A stretch of DNA of 64,000 nt from Saprospiraceae bacterium (GCA_016717655.1 JADKFC010000004.1:205149-269148), one strand, 5' to 3'; counted from the stretch's first letter, positions 1-11,300 are shown. Translations and numbers: made by a program. Notes: generated by a model from the letters alone, not told the origin.

Positions 1-2194
1 CCAACGCCAGTTTCACAGGCGTTGAGACATACAAATTTGGGAAACCGTGTGGCATCTGGCAGATCGGAACCATAGTACTTCTCTGGCTCTTTTCCCTTTC
101 TCATTAAAAAGTAACAATGCTGTCGCATATTCGGGGCCGTTTCGGCATGACTAGAAATATGGATGATATCATTTTGGAGTGCATTGTTAAAATTTTTTAC
201 AGAAAATCGTGAACCCTTATAGAGTTTAGAATCCTTACCCAACAACTTACTAATTAAATTACACTCTTCCAAACCACCAAATAGCTCTGGAAAATCAAGT
301 TTGTGTTGATCCTTCACCGTGTTTTCATCGCTATAACTAAAAAAGCTTGCTTTGGCTTTTTGCAGTAACTCTGGCTTTAACTCTGTCGCCCCCCATAAAT
401 CATGGTGATAAAAAATGTTATCAGGCAAATTCGCTAAAACTTCAAATGGAAAATAAGCAAGGATTCCGTCCGGAAAAATGATAAGTGATTTGTTTCTATC
501 AATGTCTAAAGGGAAAATTTGCCCTATCTTGTCTGTTTTTGGGCTAATCTTTGTTTTAGTAAGTACTCATGGACAAATTTGATCTTTGAATTGCAACGAT
601 GTGTCCACTTTACCCAGTTTGAAATTACCATTGTTTATAAATGTATAATAGCAATATTCCTTGTAAAACAAAAAGTCAAGTAGCTGATGCGTTTTACTTA
701 GCTCCAAAATTTTTTGACTTTTATCTTCTGCCAAATGCATATTAGACATGCCCTGAATCAATGATTTATTTTGATCTCTTTCGCGGTACAATTGATGCAG
801 CTCCATATACACTTCATTTCCATAATTACTCGTATCTTTAAAGTCATCAATCTTACTTAATCTTTTGTTTATTTCGTTTCTAATTTGCTGCAGAACTTTA
901 TTTTCATCTTTTCCAAAAAAAGGTCCAATATCTGCGCAGTGTTTTGCACATAAAAGTCATCCAGATGGTATTCTTCATCATCCAAAAAAAGTAATGAGGC
1001 TAATTGTCTTCTTTCTGATAAAATAGATATACCTCTTTCAATTTGCCAATCACTTAACAGACCCCTTCTTCTATTGGTTTCAATTTCATACAAACTTAAC
1101 AGAGCATTAAATCTAACGGAGACTGCTTCACCTTTTTCACAACTTTCTAGTCTCATTGTTTCATTTAGGTAATATCTTGCTGAATCCAACTTGTTTAAGG
1201 CAATAAATGCATCGGCCAGAGCCAGCGAGTGAATTTTTTTAATACGATAACACTCTTGTGAATTTAGAATGTACATTCCTTTGCGAAAATAGTTTATCGC
1301 GTCCTGGTTTTCATTGCGATATAGGTAATAAAAGCCAAGGTGAATCGTGTTGTACATCGTCACAAAGCGGCTATTGTTAGCCATACCATTTACATCTTGC
1401 AATAATTTATAAGCACTGAGCGTGTCTAATAAGTTTAGTTTGATATTTGATAAATTAATCTTCGAAATGGCCTTCTTTTCTAATTGTCCTGTTTTGTTAT
1501 AAATAGAAATAGCCTTGTTCAGACAATTTTCTGCGGTTTGAGCATAGGTCAAATTTTCATTAACAAGAATGTGTCCCTTCTCTGTTAAGTAATCTGCATA
1601 AAGTGATTTAAGTGATTCGTTTTCATATTTTGTTGACATTAAATACAAGCCGTAATGTATTTCAGCCATTGCCTCAAACTGCTTGTTTTTTGAAGCCTTA
1701 AACTCGGCACTTCGAAGAAGAAGTTTAAGAAAATAATAGTCACTTCCTTCTTTCAGTTGATGTGCCCTTTTCAAACCATTTTGTAATGTACTTCCAACTT
1801 CTTCCTTGTTGATATTTAACAGGATAAGTATGTCAAGTTTTGAGAGCATTGTTTCGAGTACAAAGTACGGATTGCATACAGTTTCTCTTTCAAGGATAGC
1901 ATTCAGTTTGAATAGAGCCTCTTTGTATTTTAGATCTGCCTGACTCCTTTTGGCGTCAATTAATTGGCGGGTTTTAAAATCAAGTTTCAGGGAAGCATAA
2001 TCCACTTCTGGAGCATAGGGAAGTACCCAAAAATACAAAGAAGTCATCGAGTCGCGCTTGATATCGCCAGGTGTAATATTCCCCAGGACGGAAGATGCGG
2101 CATGGTTTTCACAGTCCTGAATTATGGATGTGATGTTTCCTCTTTCTTTACACGAAACCAAAAACACCAATATAATCCATTGGTATTTCAACAT
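1..2194 (-). CDS. TPR-CHAT domain lipoprotein, C-terminus beyond window edge, frameshifted
   Basis: One gene read in several frames. The N-terminal 441 codons (869-2194) start with a lipoprotein signal (lipobox LVSC, Cys about residue 15) followed by helical TPR-like repeats. The frame breaks in an A7 run (915-921) and continues as a helical linker (567-812), then breaks near 565 and 535. Below about 535 the frame encodes a CHAT (caspase HetF-associated with TPRs) domain: strand SLIIFPDGILAYFPFEVL, catalytic His in IIHISSHAE (about 150-175) and catalytic Cys in LNACETGVG (about 1-25). The protein then runs off the window. CHAT proteins are clan CD cysteine peptidases or their relatives; the substrate is unknown. 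The gene is divergent from a lipoprotein / sigma / anti-sigma cluster. The breaks look like sequencing indels, but a pseudogene is possible. Confidence 0.8.
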
Positions 2195-2212
2195 AAATGC
2201 AGGATTTTAATT

Positions 2213-2220
2213 CAAATGTA
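2213..2220 (-). promoter_or_regulatory. Candidate -7 promoter box for the TPR-CHAT gene
   Basis: TACATTTG on the minus strand fits the Bacteroidota -7 consensus TAnnTTTG and lies 18 bases before the ATG at 2194. No convincing TTTG -33 element is present, so the call rests on the -7 box and its position. Confidence 0.35.
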
Positions 2221-2326
2221 ATCAAAATAATATTACTTTTGTTTGCCTGTATCTTGGTAGTCCCAATTTACTACTGGAATCATCGCACCTGTTTATTGAT
2301 TTATTGAAACACTTTAAAATTATCCC

Positions 2327-2990
2327 ATGGAATTGAAAACTAACCCTTACCAGCTTCATTTATTTATACTATTAATTCTTTTTGTTGTTTATTTGAAAGT
2401 TGTAAAACCAAAAGAACAGGTGGTTCGGGGAAAACTTTGAATTGGTGGCTAGCAATGGAACTGGGCTTGTTTCTTTTAAGTTAAACGGTACTAAAACAGA
2501 ACTAAGGGAATTCCCAAAAGCTTTTTTTGATGCTAAAAAAATTGACTTTTCTCAACCGTTCCAATTTAAATACTTCAAGAAAAATAAAAATGAATTTGCA
2601 AGTCATATAGGACTTGATATTAATTTTCCCATTTTTTCATTGTCTACTTTTCTTAATCCACAACCAGATCACACTCATAATAAATATCATACCTTTAATG
2701 AAATTACGCGTGAATTTGAACATTCATCTGACCAATTTGTTTGGGAATCAAATTTAACTGACGCTTCAGGAAATCCCATATCTGATATTATTGTATGTAA
2801 CAACATCATAAGTGATGCAATAGGGAACCTAGGACCGGGTGTTGGTATATATTTTCATTTTGAAGAAACCCCTGTTTCGCTGAATAGAGGTAGTTCTGGT
2901 GTTCCCATTTCTCTCAAAAAGGTTGCTTTTTATTCCTTTTCACATTATCATATGCATCAAGCCCAATCTGCAGGTGGTGGTGGTTTTTAG
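2327..2990 (+). CDS. Hypothetical lipoprotein, frameshifted near its start
   Basis: The open frame from 2442 has no good start. An ATG at 2327 in another frame encodes a charged then hydrophobic N-terminus (HLFILLILFVVYL). Near 2396 a one-base shift would give a lipobox-like Ser-Cys-Lys, and a second shift near the GGGGAAAA run (2427-2434) joins the long frame. The reconstructed product is about 220 residues, ending in a glycine-rich tail after HYHMHQAQSAGGGG. I do not recognise the family. It is divergent from the CHAT lipoprotein and precedes the sigma factor by 70 bases, so it may belong to the same module. The 182-residue part from 2442 is secure; the N-terminal reconstruction is inference. 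Confidence 0.55.
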
Positions 2991-3060
2991 AGTTTTTCTG
3001 CATCAGAAGATGGGTTAATTGAATTTGAATAAACCCTAAAAATCTCACGTTTTTTACTTA

Positions 3061-3642
3061 ATGAAATTGTTCCAAGCTTTTTTAAAAATAAATACATCTG
3101 AAACCTCACGGTCAGCATTAATATCTTACATATATAACTCACCAGATCTAAGAGGCAATATAAACAAGTTTGTTTTAACCCATGGCGGCATACCTGAAGA
3201 TGCAAATACCATCTTTAATGAAACCATCGTTCAATTCATTAAAACCGCTTTTGGCCTGCGCGATTACAGCCATTTAACGGGTGAACTCAAACCCTATCTC
3301 TTTGGCATTGCCCGTAATCTGTGGTATGCGGAGGTCAAAAGAAGAGGAAAACAAAATAGCCTTATTCAGGATTTGAGTGTTGAGGAAAAATTGGATCCTT
3401 GTCCCGAAGAAATCTTCATGACCAAAGAGCGAAATAACCTGCTTGCCTCCTTGTTATCCCAACTCCGGTCCAATTGCAGAGCTGTACTCATGCATTGGGC
3501 CAATGGCTTCTCCATGACCGAAATAGCCGAAAAACTGGGCTACCAGTCGGAAGGCATGGCCCGCAAAAAAAAGAGCCAATGCCTGGCCGAACTCAATGAC
3601 TTCCTCTTTCAAAATCCCCACATAAAACTGCAACTGCAATGA
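3061..3642 (+). CDS. ECF-type RNA polymerase sigma factor
   Basis: A 193-residue sigma-70 family protein. Region 2 is visible around residues 45-95 (DANTIFNETIVQFIK and YLFGIARNLWYAEVKRRG), and region 4 with its helix-turn-helix is at about 130-185 (LRSNCRAVLMHWANGF, MTEIAEKLGY). Size and the lack of regions 1 and 3 fit the extracytoplasmic-function class. The stop overlaps the ATG of the next gene (ATGA at 3639-3642), so the two are translationally coupled, the usual arrangement for a sigma factor and its anti-sigma partner. It probably directs polymerase to envelope or surface genes, perhaps including the neighbouring CHAT lipoprotein. The target regulon cannot be read from the sequence. 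Confidence 0.9.
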   Translation: MKLFQAFLKINTSETSRSALISYIYNSPDLRGNINKFVLTHGGIPEDANTIFNETIVQFIKTAFGLRDYSHLTGELKPYLFGIARNLWYAEVKRRGKQNSLIQDLSVEEKLDPCPEEIFMTKERNNLLASLLSQLRSNCRAVLMHWANGFSMTEIAEKLGYQSEGMARKKKSQCLAELNDFLFQNPHIKLQLQ

Positions 3643-4351
3643 TTTCCTATTTTGATTGGCTGGATGATTACATGGAAGGTAAGCTCTCTCCTCAGCAACG
3701 GCTCGACTTTGAACAAGCCACAGAGCAGGATGAAAAACTGAGGCACGCGGTAGAAAACTACCCTTTGCTTAAGCAACTTTCAGCCTCGCTGATTGAAGAC
3801 GAAACCCGTCAAATGCTCAAAGACCTCGAAAATAAAAGGTTGTACCCAACAATACCCGTCGCCTATCGTGGTGGCTCGCCGCCGCTGTATTTGTGGGTCT
3901 GTTAGCTTACATGGGTAAATCTGTTCTCTTCACTACCCCCAACAATGAGAAACTAAGAGCAGACCTATATATTAAACCGCAAGCAGAAGCCACAAGAGGC
4001 GCGATCTCTGATACCCTCACCCTCACCAAAGCCATCGACCTCTTCGATCGCAACCACCTTACTGAGGCCCTGCCCTTCTTCCAGGCACCGGCTTTCAATG
4101 ATTCGCTACAAACTCTTTCCAATCGCTACCTTGCCCACATCTACCTACGCACCGAAAAACTCACACTGGCAGATTCTCTATTTACAAGCCTAGAAAACGC
4201 ATCTAACTACCACACCGAAGCCCTCTACAACCGCATGCTCATCGCCCTCCTCCTCCACAAAAAAGAAGAGGCCAGACGGATCTTCAAGCTGCTGGATAAA
4301 TCTCAGTTTTCAGAAGCACAGCTGAAGAAGGTGGAGGGGTATTTGAGGTAA
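3639..4351 (+). CDS. Anti-sigma-like membrane protein with TPR-type C-terminus, frameshifted
   Basis: Starts inside the stop of the sigma gene. The first frame (3639-3905) gives a cytoplasmic helical segment of about 75 residues (YFDWLDDYMEGKLSPQQR), typical of anti-sigma N-termini. Near 3868 the frame shifts, and the second frame supplies a transmembrane helix (WWLAAAVFVGLLAYMG) and a periplasmic domain of about 140 residues with two or three TPR-like helical pairs (AIDLFDRNHLTEALPFF; RYLAHIYLRTEKLTLADSLF). Joined, this is a single-span inner-membrane protein of about 237 residues. The role as the sigma factor's antagonist is inferred from position and topology. It lacks a recognisable zinc-binding anti-sigma motif. 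Confidence 0.75.
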
Positions 4352-4361
4352 ATATGTGATG

Positions 4362-4607
4362 CTATTTGTACTTTCCGATTAAATGCCTTGTAAATGCTTC
4401 CTTCCTATTATAATTGTCTTGAAGCGTAATGATGCCGGAAAGGCTTCTTACCAATGGACTTATTTCCACTGCTGAGGGTGTCTCGTTGCATAGACGATTT
4501 AAATATGTTTCCACAAGTTGTGAAATGTTGGTGTCATGAGCGCTAGCGTATTTTTTAGCGCTTTCCGCCATGTCTTTATTAATTGTTATGGTTATTCTCT
4601 TCTTCAT
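4362..4607 (-). CDS. DUF6364-like ribbon-helix-helix antitoxin-type protein
   Basis: An 81-residue protein whose N-terminus reads KKRITITINKDMAESAKKYA, the usual opening of DUF6364 ribbon-helix-helix proteins, followed by a helix (ISQLVETYLNRLC). Related proteins are commonly paired with a PIN-domain toxin. No toxin gene is visible on either side: the gene lies between the end of the anti-sigma-like gene (4351) and a lipoprotein (4641). It may be a solitary antitoxin or a DNA-binding regulator. The ATG at 4607 was chosen over the upstream TTG. Confidence 0.65.
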   Translation of the reverse strand: MKKRITITINKDMAESAKKYASAHDTNISQLVETYLNRLCNETPSAVEISPLVRSLSGIITLQDNYNRKEAFTRHLIGKYK

Positions 4608-4640
4608 ATTCAATCTGGTTTATTACTGTTTTTATTCTTG

Positions 4641-5036
4641 TTATCTCCGCCTCACCAAAACATAATCCTTGCTCTTAAAAGTCGATGGAAATAAGATCGT
4701 CCCCATTGTCCGGTTTCCCAAAAGGGTATCCTCATTGATGTAATGCAGCGAAGCAAAATTGTCGGCAAATAAAAATACAGTAAAAGCAGTACCAAAGGCA
4801 ACGGTATCGTTTTTACCTATCAACTCCATCTCTATTTCTTCTTGCTCCAATAACCACTTCATCTTGTGGTCTTGGTCCCCTTCGCTGATTGTTGTCGTCC
4901 CTTTATAGGTGTCAGGATGTTTTTGATACAAATCATATGTTCCAAAAAACTTATCGCGTGGCAGGCTTTGATCTCCTTTGCCACAGGCCATTAAAAGGGT
5001 GGTCAGCAAAATCAGGGCTTGTGTCTTTTTCATCAT
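4641..5036 (-). CDS. Hypothetical small lipoprotein
   Basis: A 131-residue protein starting at the double Met encoded at 5031-5036. A Lys-containing N-terminus, a hydrophobic stretch and a lipobox (TTLLMAC) mark it as an exported lipoprotein. The mature part is mixed beta, ends in basic residues (YVLVRRR) and has no motif I recognise. The open frame extends 37 codons upstream, but that segment does not look like coding sequence and would bury the signal peptide. Confidence 0.6.
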   Translation of the reverse strand: MMKKTQALILLTTLLMACGKGDQSLPRDKFFGTYDLYQKHPDTYKGTTTISEGDQDHKMKWLLEQEEIEMELIGKNDTVAFGTAFTVFLFADNFASLHYINEDTLLGNRTMGTILFPSTFKSKDYVLVRRR

Positions 5037-5215
5037 GGTATACAAATATACAAAGGTTTTATGTGCGGCAATATATTGCCCCGCAACGAATTGTGATCTT
5101 GATAAATGTACAATTCCCCGGACCTGCCCCTGCATGCCTGACGGCATATAGGAACGAATAATGCCCCATTCCCTACGCTTAATAGTTGGTCAAAATGGCA
5201 CCCCCGCTGTGCACC

Positions 5216-5223
5216 TACCTTTG
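5216..5223 (+). promoter_or_regulatory. Candidate -7 promoter box for the VIT/VWA gene
   Basis: TACCTTTG matches TAnnTTTG and lies 33 bases before the ATG at 5257. A TTG at 5186-5188 is 27 bases upstream, longer than the usual spacing, so only the -7 element is claimed. Confidence 0.4.
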
Positions 5224-5256
5224 TGATGTAATTATTTCACCACAAAAATCTAAACA

Positions 5257-7292
5257 ATGAAAACCATTCATTTATTTTTGACAACAATGTTGCTTCTGGC
5301 TGTTTCTACCATTTTCGGTCAGTCTGAAACCAAAACGTTCAAAACAGAACAGCCCTATTTTCTTATTCAATCCGACAACCAGGAGCCGATCCGTTTACCC
5401 TTGAGAGGCACTTCGGTAAAAGCCAAAATAAGCGGAGTCATCGCGGATGTCACCGTTCTGCAGACGTACCACAACACTGGTAAAAAACCCATCGAAGCTC
5501 GTTACGTCTTTCCTTTGTCTGATAAAGCCGCCGTTTACAGCATGGAAATGTGCCTCAATACCCGTCGCATTGTGGCTCAAATCAGAGAACGCAATCAGGC
5601 GAGAGCCGAATATGAACAAGCCAGAAATGAGGGTCAACATGCCTCCTTACTGGAACAGAGCGCCCCAATGTTTTTACCATGAATGTGGCCAACATCATGC
5701 CCAATGAAATCATTGAAGTTGAGGTAAAATACACTGAATACATCCTGCCCAACGATGGCGTTTACAGCTTCATCTTTCCTACAACAGTAGGCCCAAGATA
5801 CAATGCCAATGGTGCTAAATTTGCCTCCATGCCTTACCTGCGTCCCGGTAATCAGGGAACGGCCTCCTTTGACCTGTCTGTCGATCTCTTTTCTTCGGTC
5901 CCCGTGAGTCAGCTGTCTTGCCCTTCTCACAAGACCCGGGTTTTAAAAATCAATGACAGCCAATATTCAGTGTCATTGTCAACCGACGAGATCAATAGGG
6001 CCAACAAAGATTTTACCCTTGATTATGTGCTGAAAGGATCAACCATTTCAAGTGGCATTCAACTTTACAACCATGGCGACGAACAATTTTTTATGGCCAT
6101 GATCCAGCCGCCTAAAAGGGTGATGTTAGATGAAATCCCAGCAAGAGAATATATTTTTGTGGTGGATGTTTCGGGTTCTATGAATGGCTTCCCACTGGAG
6201 GTAAGCAAGAACTTACTTAAAAACCTGATCGCTCGTTTGCGTTCTTCAGACTATTTTAATGTGGTTCTATTCGCCGGCGGTTCTGCCTCCATGTCTCCTT
6301 TTTCTTTGCCCGCTACTTCTGAAAATGTAGATAGAGCCCTTGCCTTGATCAATGAGCAAAATGGCGGCGGAAGCACGGACCTGTTGAGCGCACTCAACAA
6401 ATGTATGGCCTTGCCACGCCCTACCTCAAATTTATCCAGGTCGGTGGTATTGGTAACCGATGGTTATATTACGGTTGAAAAAGAAGCCATCGCCATTATC
6501 AAAGAACACCTCAATGAATGCAATGTGTTTACTTTTGGCATAGGCAGCAGCGTCAACCATTACCTGATCAACAGCCTTGCACAAGTGGGAGGCGGCGAAC
6601 CCTTTGTTGTTACCAATGAGGAAAAAGCGGATAGCATTGCCAATCAATTTAGAAAATACATCCAAACCCCGGTTTTGAGCAATGTATCTGTTAAATTTAA
6701 TGGTATGCAGGTTTATGACCTGATTTATGAAAAAATTCCGGATGTCATGGGTGAAAGACCCATCATCATCTCTGGCAAATACACAGGAAAACCTGTGGGC
6801 AATATGACGATCTCTGGCCAAACCGGTAATGGTGTTTTTGAAAAAACTGTTTATGTGGCACCCCATTTGATTTCTTCCGATTTTAGCGCGCTGAGATACC
6901 TATGGGCAAGAGAAAAGATCAAACTTTCTGATGATTTCAGTGATGGAAATCATGGCCCGGAACATATTTCAAAAATAACAAACCTCGGTCTTAAATACAA
7001 TCTGTTAACCGCCTACACTTCTTTTGTAGCCATTGATCAAAAAGAAATAGTCAACCCTGGCGGTGAATCCGATCTCACCCATCAACCCAACCTCCTGCCT
7101 GATGGTGTTTCGGAGCTGGCTATTGGCGCCGATTTTAATATGGTGGGTTGTTTTGTTGCAACCGCAGGCGGCCACTTTCATAAGATTATTACATCAATTG
7201 TTTTGGGTCTGCTCTTTTGTGTGCTCATCATTGTCTTGTACAATGCACTTAAACTTCCTTCACTACCACACCACAATAAGCAATCAAAATAA
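5257..7292 (+). CDS. VIT and von Willebrand A domain surface protein, one frameshift
   Basis: A signal peptide (MKTIHLFLTTMLLLAVSTIFG) is followed by a VIT domain (about residues 40-180: GVIADVTVLQTYHNT, EARYVFPLSDKAAVYSMEM, IRERNQARAEYEQA). The frame breaks near 5658 in a conserved stretch and resumes at about 5679 with FTMNVANIMPNEIIEVEVKY. A VWA domain follows with a MIDAS metal-binding motif (VVDVSGSMNG) and the downstream Ser-Thr-Asp (GGGSTDLLSAL). One transmembrane helix (HKIITSIVLGLLFCVLIIVL) ends the protein. This suggests an anchored, outward-facing metal-dependent binding or scaffold protein, similar in plan to inter-alpha-trypsin inhibitor heavy chains. Ten bases separate it from the next gene, probably in one operon. 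Confidence 0.85.
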
Positions 7293-7302
7293 TTTGACTG
7301 TC

Positions 7303-8328
7303 ATGAAAAAAATGAATTTGTTTTTGATCATTTTTCTGTCATCAACCTTGTTGTTGGTGTTGTTGAAAGATCAATGGATGGCCACCCGTACAAAAAGTTA
7401 CACAAAGCGGGTCTCTATAACCTTCATTTTGGGCAGCGATGAAAAAGCAACCAACTCCTTTTATTCCAATGCGAGTTATTTCTACAATATGAATGACGAT
7501 CACAAAACCGACTACGTGGTTCACAGCTGCAAAACCTTAAACGATGTATTGATTTATTTGAAAAACCAACACGATGGCTTTGGTTACAGTACCATCAATT
7601 TGGTTGTGCACGGCAATCCGTGGCAAGGACTCAGACTACCCATTGACAAGGATCTGCCCCGCGCATCGGCGGTCCATTTGAAAAATGCCCTGGATACAGG
7701 TATTCTGCAACCCCTGTGTACTGCCAAAATTGACGAGGGCACAACCATCAATGTGGTGAGCTGTGCTGTAGGCAACAATGATTTGTTTGTTGAAATGTTG
7801 GAGCACTTGTTTTTCTGTCCTGAAAACAGTTCGAAGCCAACTATCCATTGCGAAAAATTTTATGTCAACTTTTCCAACAATCAACAATACGTTAGGTCCT
7901 CATTGTATTTCATTGTTTCAAAATTTGATCAGCGCGATCCTGTTGTGTTTATCTCCGGTCTCAAAAACAAGTATCCCGGTACCCCCATCAACTGGGAGGC
8001 CGCATATAGCAATAATTGCAATCGGGAAGCCGGTCTGCCATACCGCTACCATTTTAAAATGCTGGTTGATTGGAAGGTCTGTTTGGACCCTCACGACGAC
8101 AAACCCAAACTCGACAATGATGCAAACATTATGGAGTGGCTAAAAACACAGGATTTTGCCTTAGATGAGTTAAATCAAATGCAATTAAATATTGAGGACC
8201 TTCATTGGTTTTGTGTGCCAGACTCCGATCATGCCAATCTTGTCAAAATCAAAGGATATTGCAATATTGAAGGTGTAATGGTTGACCACAAACCGGAAAA
8301 CATATCCTCTGTTATGGCCGCTTTGTAA
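7303..8328 (+). CDS. Hypothetical membrane-anchored protein with clan CD-like His-Gly and Cys motifs
   Basis: A 341-residue protein starting at the ATG 10 bases after the VIT/VWA gene. An N-terminal hydrophobic anchor (residues 5-21) is followed by an alternating strand/helix region: strand ITFILG (about 39), helix LNDVLIYLKN, then a strand ending in His103-Gly104 (INLVVHGNPW) and a strand ending in Cys154 (INVVSCAVGNN). Hydrophobic strand-His-Gly, spacer, hydrophobic strand-Cys is the hallmark arrangement of clan CD peptidases (caspase, gingipain, CHAT). The second half (about 190-341) is not recognisable. Catalytic function is inference. Translational proximity suggests it works with the VIT/VWA protein. 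Confidence 0.6.
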   Translation: MKKMNLFLIIFLSSTLLLVLLKDQWMATRTKSYTKRVSITFILGSDEKATNSFYSNASYFYNMNDDHKTDYVVHSCKTLNDVLIYLKNQHDGFGYSTINLVVHGNPWQGLRLPIDKDLPRASAVHLKNALDTGILQPLCTAKIDEGTTINVVSCAVGNNDLFVEMLEHLFFCPENSSKPTIHCEKFYVNFSNNQQYVRSSLYFIVSKFDQRDPVVFISGLKNKYPGTPINWEAAYSNNCNREAGLPYRYHFKMLVDWKVCLDPHDDKPKLDNDANIMEWLKTQDFALDELNQMQLNIEDLHWFCVPDSDHANLVKIKGYCNIEGVMVDHKPENISSVMAAL

Positions 8329-8368
8329 TGAATTTGTTTTTCTTTTACCAATTGCTTACATTTAATTC

Positions 8369-11300
8369 ATGAATAGGCTACTTTCTATACCGGGGAGAAT
8401 GAAATATATAGTGGTTATGCTCCCTTACTGCTCTGTCCGTTTTAGGTTATGGTCAGTCAGCAAATGTACTCCTATTCGATCACAGAGGGCCTGCCACAGT
8501 CACAGGTTTTTGCCATATGCCAGGACAGCTTTGGTTATTTATGGGCAGGGACCCAGGGTGGTGGCCTGGCAAAATTTGATGGACAAAAATTTGACGTCTT
8601 TACAGAACAACACGGCTTGCCTTCCAATTACATCAATGCATTGTTGGTAACAACAGACAACACGCTTTGGGTTGGCACGCCCAAGGGACTCTGCTCTCTT
8701 TCGTCAAAGGCAACCACCTCGGTAAACCGCCTGGCACTGGCAAATCAGGAAGTAACCTGCCTGGCCGAACTCAATCAAATCATATATGCAGGTACTAAAG
8801 AAGGGCTGTATCAATACAATAAAAAATTAGACCGATGGCAAGATGTCACCATCAGTCAAAAATTGACACTCATCCAGGTCAATGACATTAAAGTGGTGAA
8901 TGAGGAACTATGGGTGGCCACAGAAAAAGGACTTTGGATAAAACAAAGGCAGGCAAACGAAATGCTAAGAGTCCGGTCTCTACCCTATCCAAACATCCAG
9001 GCCCTGCTGTTTGATGGACACTCTTCGGTTTGGTTATCTGTACTGGGTTATGGCTTATTAGATATTGACCCAAAATCAAAAAAAATACGGCAAAGCCTTA
9101 CCCAGCCTTTGTTGACCAAAACCAGGTGTATGGTGTTGGAGAATTCACAGCAACTTTGGCTGGGCACAGAAAACGAAGGGGTGTGCAGCTACGACGTACC
9201 TACTGGCAACCTAGTGCAACTCACAGAAGATGCAGGTCTTTCGACGAGCAAAATTAGGGCCCTTTTAAAAGACTCGTGGGGCAATCTCTGGATGGGGACG
9301 TCGGGAGCCGGCCTGTTGAAAAAATCAAACCAACTTTTTAAAAACTTCAACTTGTTTGATTATGAATTTGGCAGCAATCGTGTTTATGCCGTCTCAAAAG
9401 GAGGGGCTGACAAAATGTTTTTTGCCGTTAGTAAAGACAATCTTGGTTACGTAAAAAACAATGCCTTCCATGTAGTGGATATTGACTCTCTAAAAATCAA
9501 TGCAAAGATCAAATCCCTTGCCTGCGATACTTTTTCACGTCTGTGGTTGGGAACGGAAGGCAAGGGGCTTTACTGTGTTGATTCTACTTCTGCTTTGCAC
9601 TTTTCTTTCAGTGGTCATACTTTGTCTGATGATTTTATTACCCGCCTTTTGGTTGATGAAAAAAATCGAATCTGGCTTGCTACGCAATCTTCCGGTATTT
9701 CGGTTTACGAATTGGTGGCTTCTTCTTTGGTCCGGGTATTGCAGTTGGATGTAAAGCAGGGCCTTACTGATAAATACATCAACAGCCTGGCCAGAGACCC
9801 TCTCACACAAAAGACCTGGTTTGCCGGTAGAAACGGCAGCTGTGGTTTTATTTCTGATGATGGACAGGTCACCGTTTTTAATAAAGATGACGGGCTCCCA
9901 AACCAAAAACATCAAAACCTTGCCCTGTCCAAAGCAGGCCAATGTTGCGTTGCTGTGGAAGGCATGGGTGTGTATTGTAACAACAACCCAAATCCATCCA
10001 ATGCTGCTTTTAAAAAGTTGGCTTCTCCAGATAAACCTTTTTCTTCCAACATTTATTCCATGTTGTTTGATTCAAACCAGTTTTTGTGGCTCGGCTCAGA
10101 AAATGGTGTTTACAAATTGACTCTGGAACCCACATCCCTTGCATTGAATGAGGTCACCTGGTACAGCCGTGATGACGGCTTTGGTGGCATTGAAAGCTGT
10201 CACAATAGTATATGTACCGACAATCAAAACAATATTTGGTTTGGCACCATGAATGGCCTGGTGCAGTACAATCCTGGATTTAAAACCGGCATTCAATCAC
10301 CTCCTGCCTTGTTCATCAAAGATGTCTTCCTGTTTAATAAATCCATTGATCATACCGCTTATGCCTCTTGTTTTCAATCTTTGCCTGAAAACCTTTCAAA
10401 GACAGCTACCCCACCACCAAAACCACTTGAGTTTTCCTTTGATGCGGTCCATCTCAACTATCCCACAAATTGCAATACCGCTTTCAGTTGCAAGGTAGTT
10501 CCAACAAATGGTCTGAATGGAGCAATGAAAAAAGAATTAACTTTTCAGGCATAGCACCGGGCAATTATTGCTTCAGGGTTCAAGCTACTTTTGATCGCAT
10601 CCACATAAGCGGCACCAAACAACTTTGTTTTGTGGTTTCAACCCCCTACTGGCAAAGGACCTGGTTTCGATTGCTTGCATTTGCTCTTGGCCTGTTCCTC
10701 CTGTTTTTCTGTTTTTATCTACCGCGAAAGAATTATTAAACAAAAGGCAGAAGCAAAAAACAGGAAACTCAAAATTCAAAACGAACTATTGTCTCTTGAG
10801 CAAAAATCGCTTCAACTCCAAATGAATCCACACTTCATTTTTAATGCACTCAACAGCATTCAATCTTTGGTAGTAACGGCAAAACCAGACGAAGCGAGGC
10901 ATCAAATCCAAAATTTTGCGGTTTTGATGAGAAGTATTTTAAATAACGCAAGAAAAACGGAAGTCAGTTTGCACGAAGAAATGGATTTGCTCACTAAATA
11001 CCTTACCATGGAACAGTTTTGTCAGCAAAATGTCTTTGACTTCCATTTTATCTGTGGATGCAGACTTGGATGCAGATGAAATCTTTCTTCCTTCCATGTT
11101 GATCCAGCCTTACATTGAAAATGCCGTCATCCATGGTATTTCTCACCTAAATGCGCCCGGTAAAATTGATGTATCTTTTTCTTTGAAAAACGACCATTTG
11201 TTATGTACGGTTGAAGACAATGGTGTAGGAAGAAAAAAAGCGGCTGAGCTCTCCGTAAATCGCAAGGAAGGACACGTTTCGGTGGGAATGCAAGTCACGG

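Noticed and set aside
869..2194. A complete stand-alone TPR lipoprotein
   Set aside because: The downstream frame after the A7 run continues the same protein to a CHAT domain, so the stop at 869 is probably artificial.
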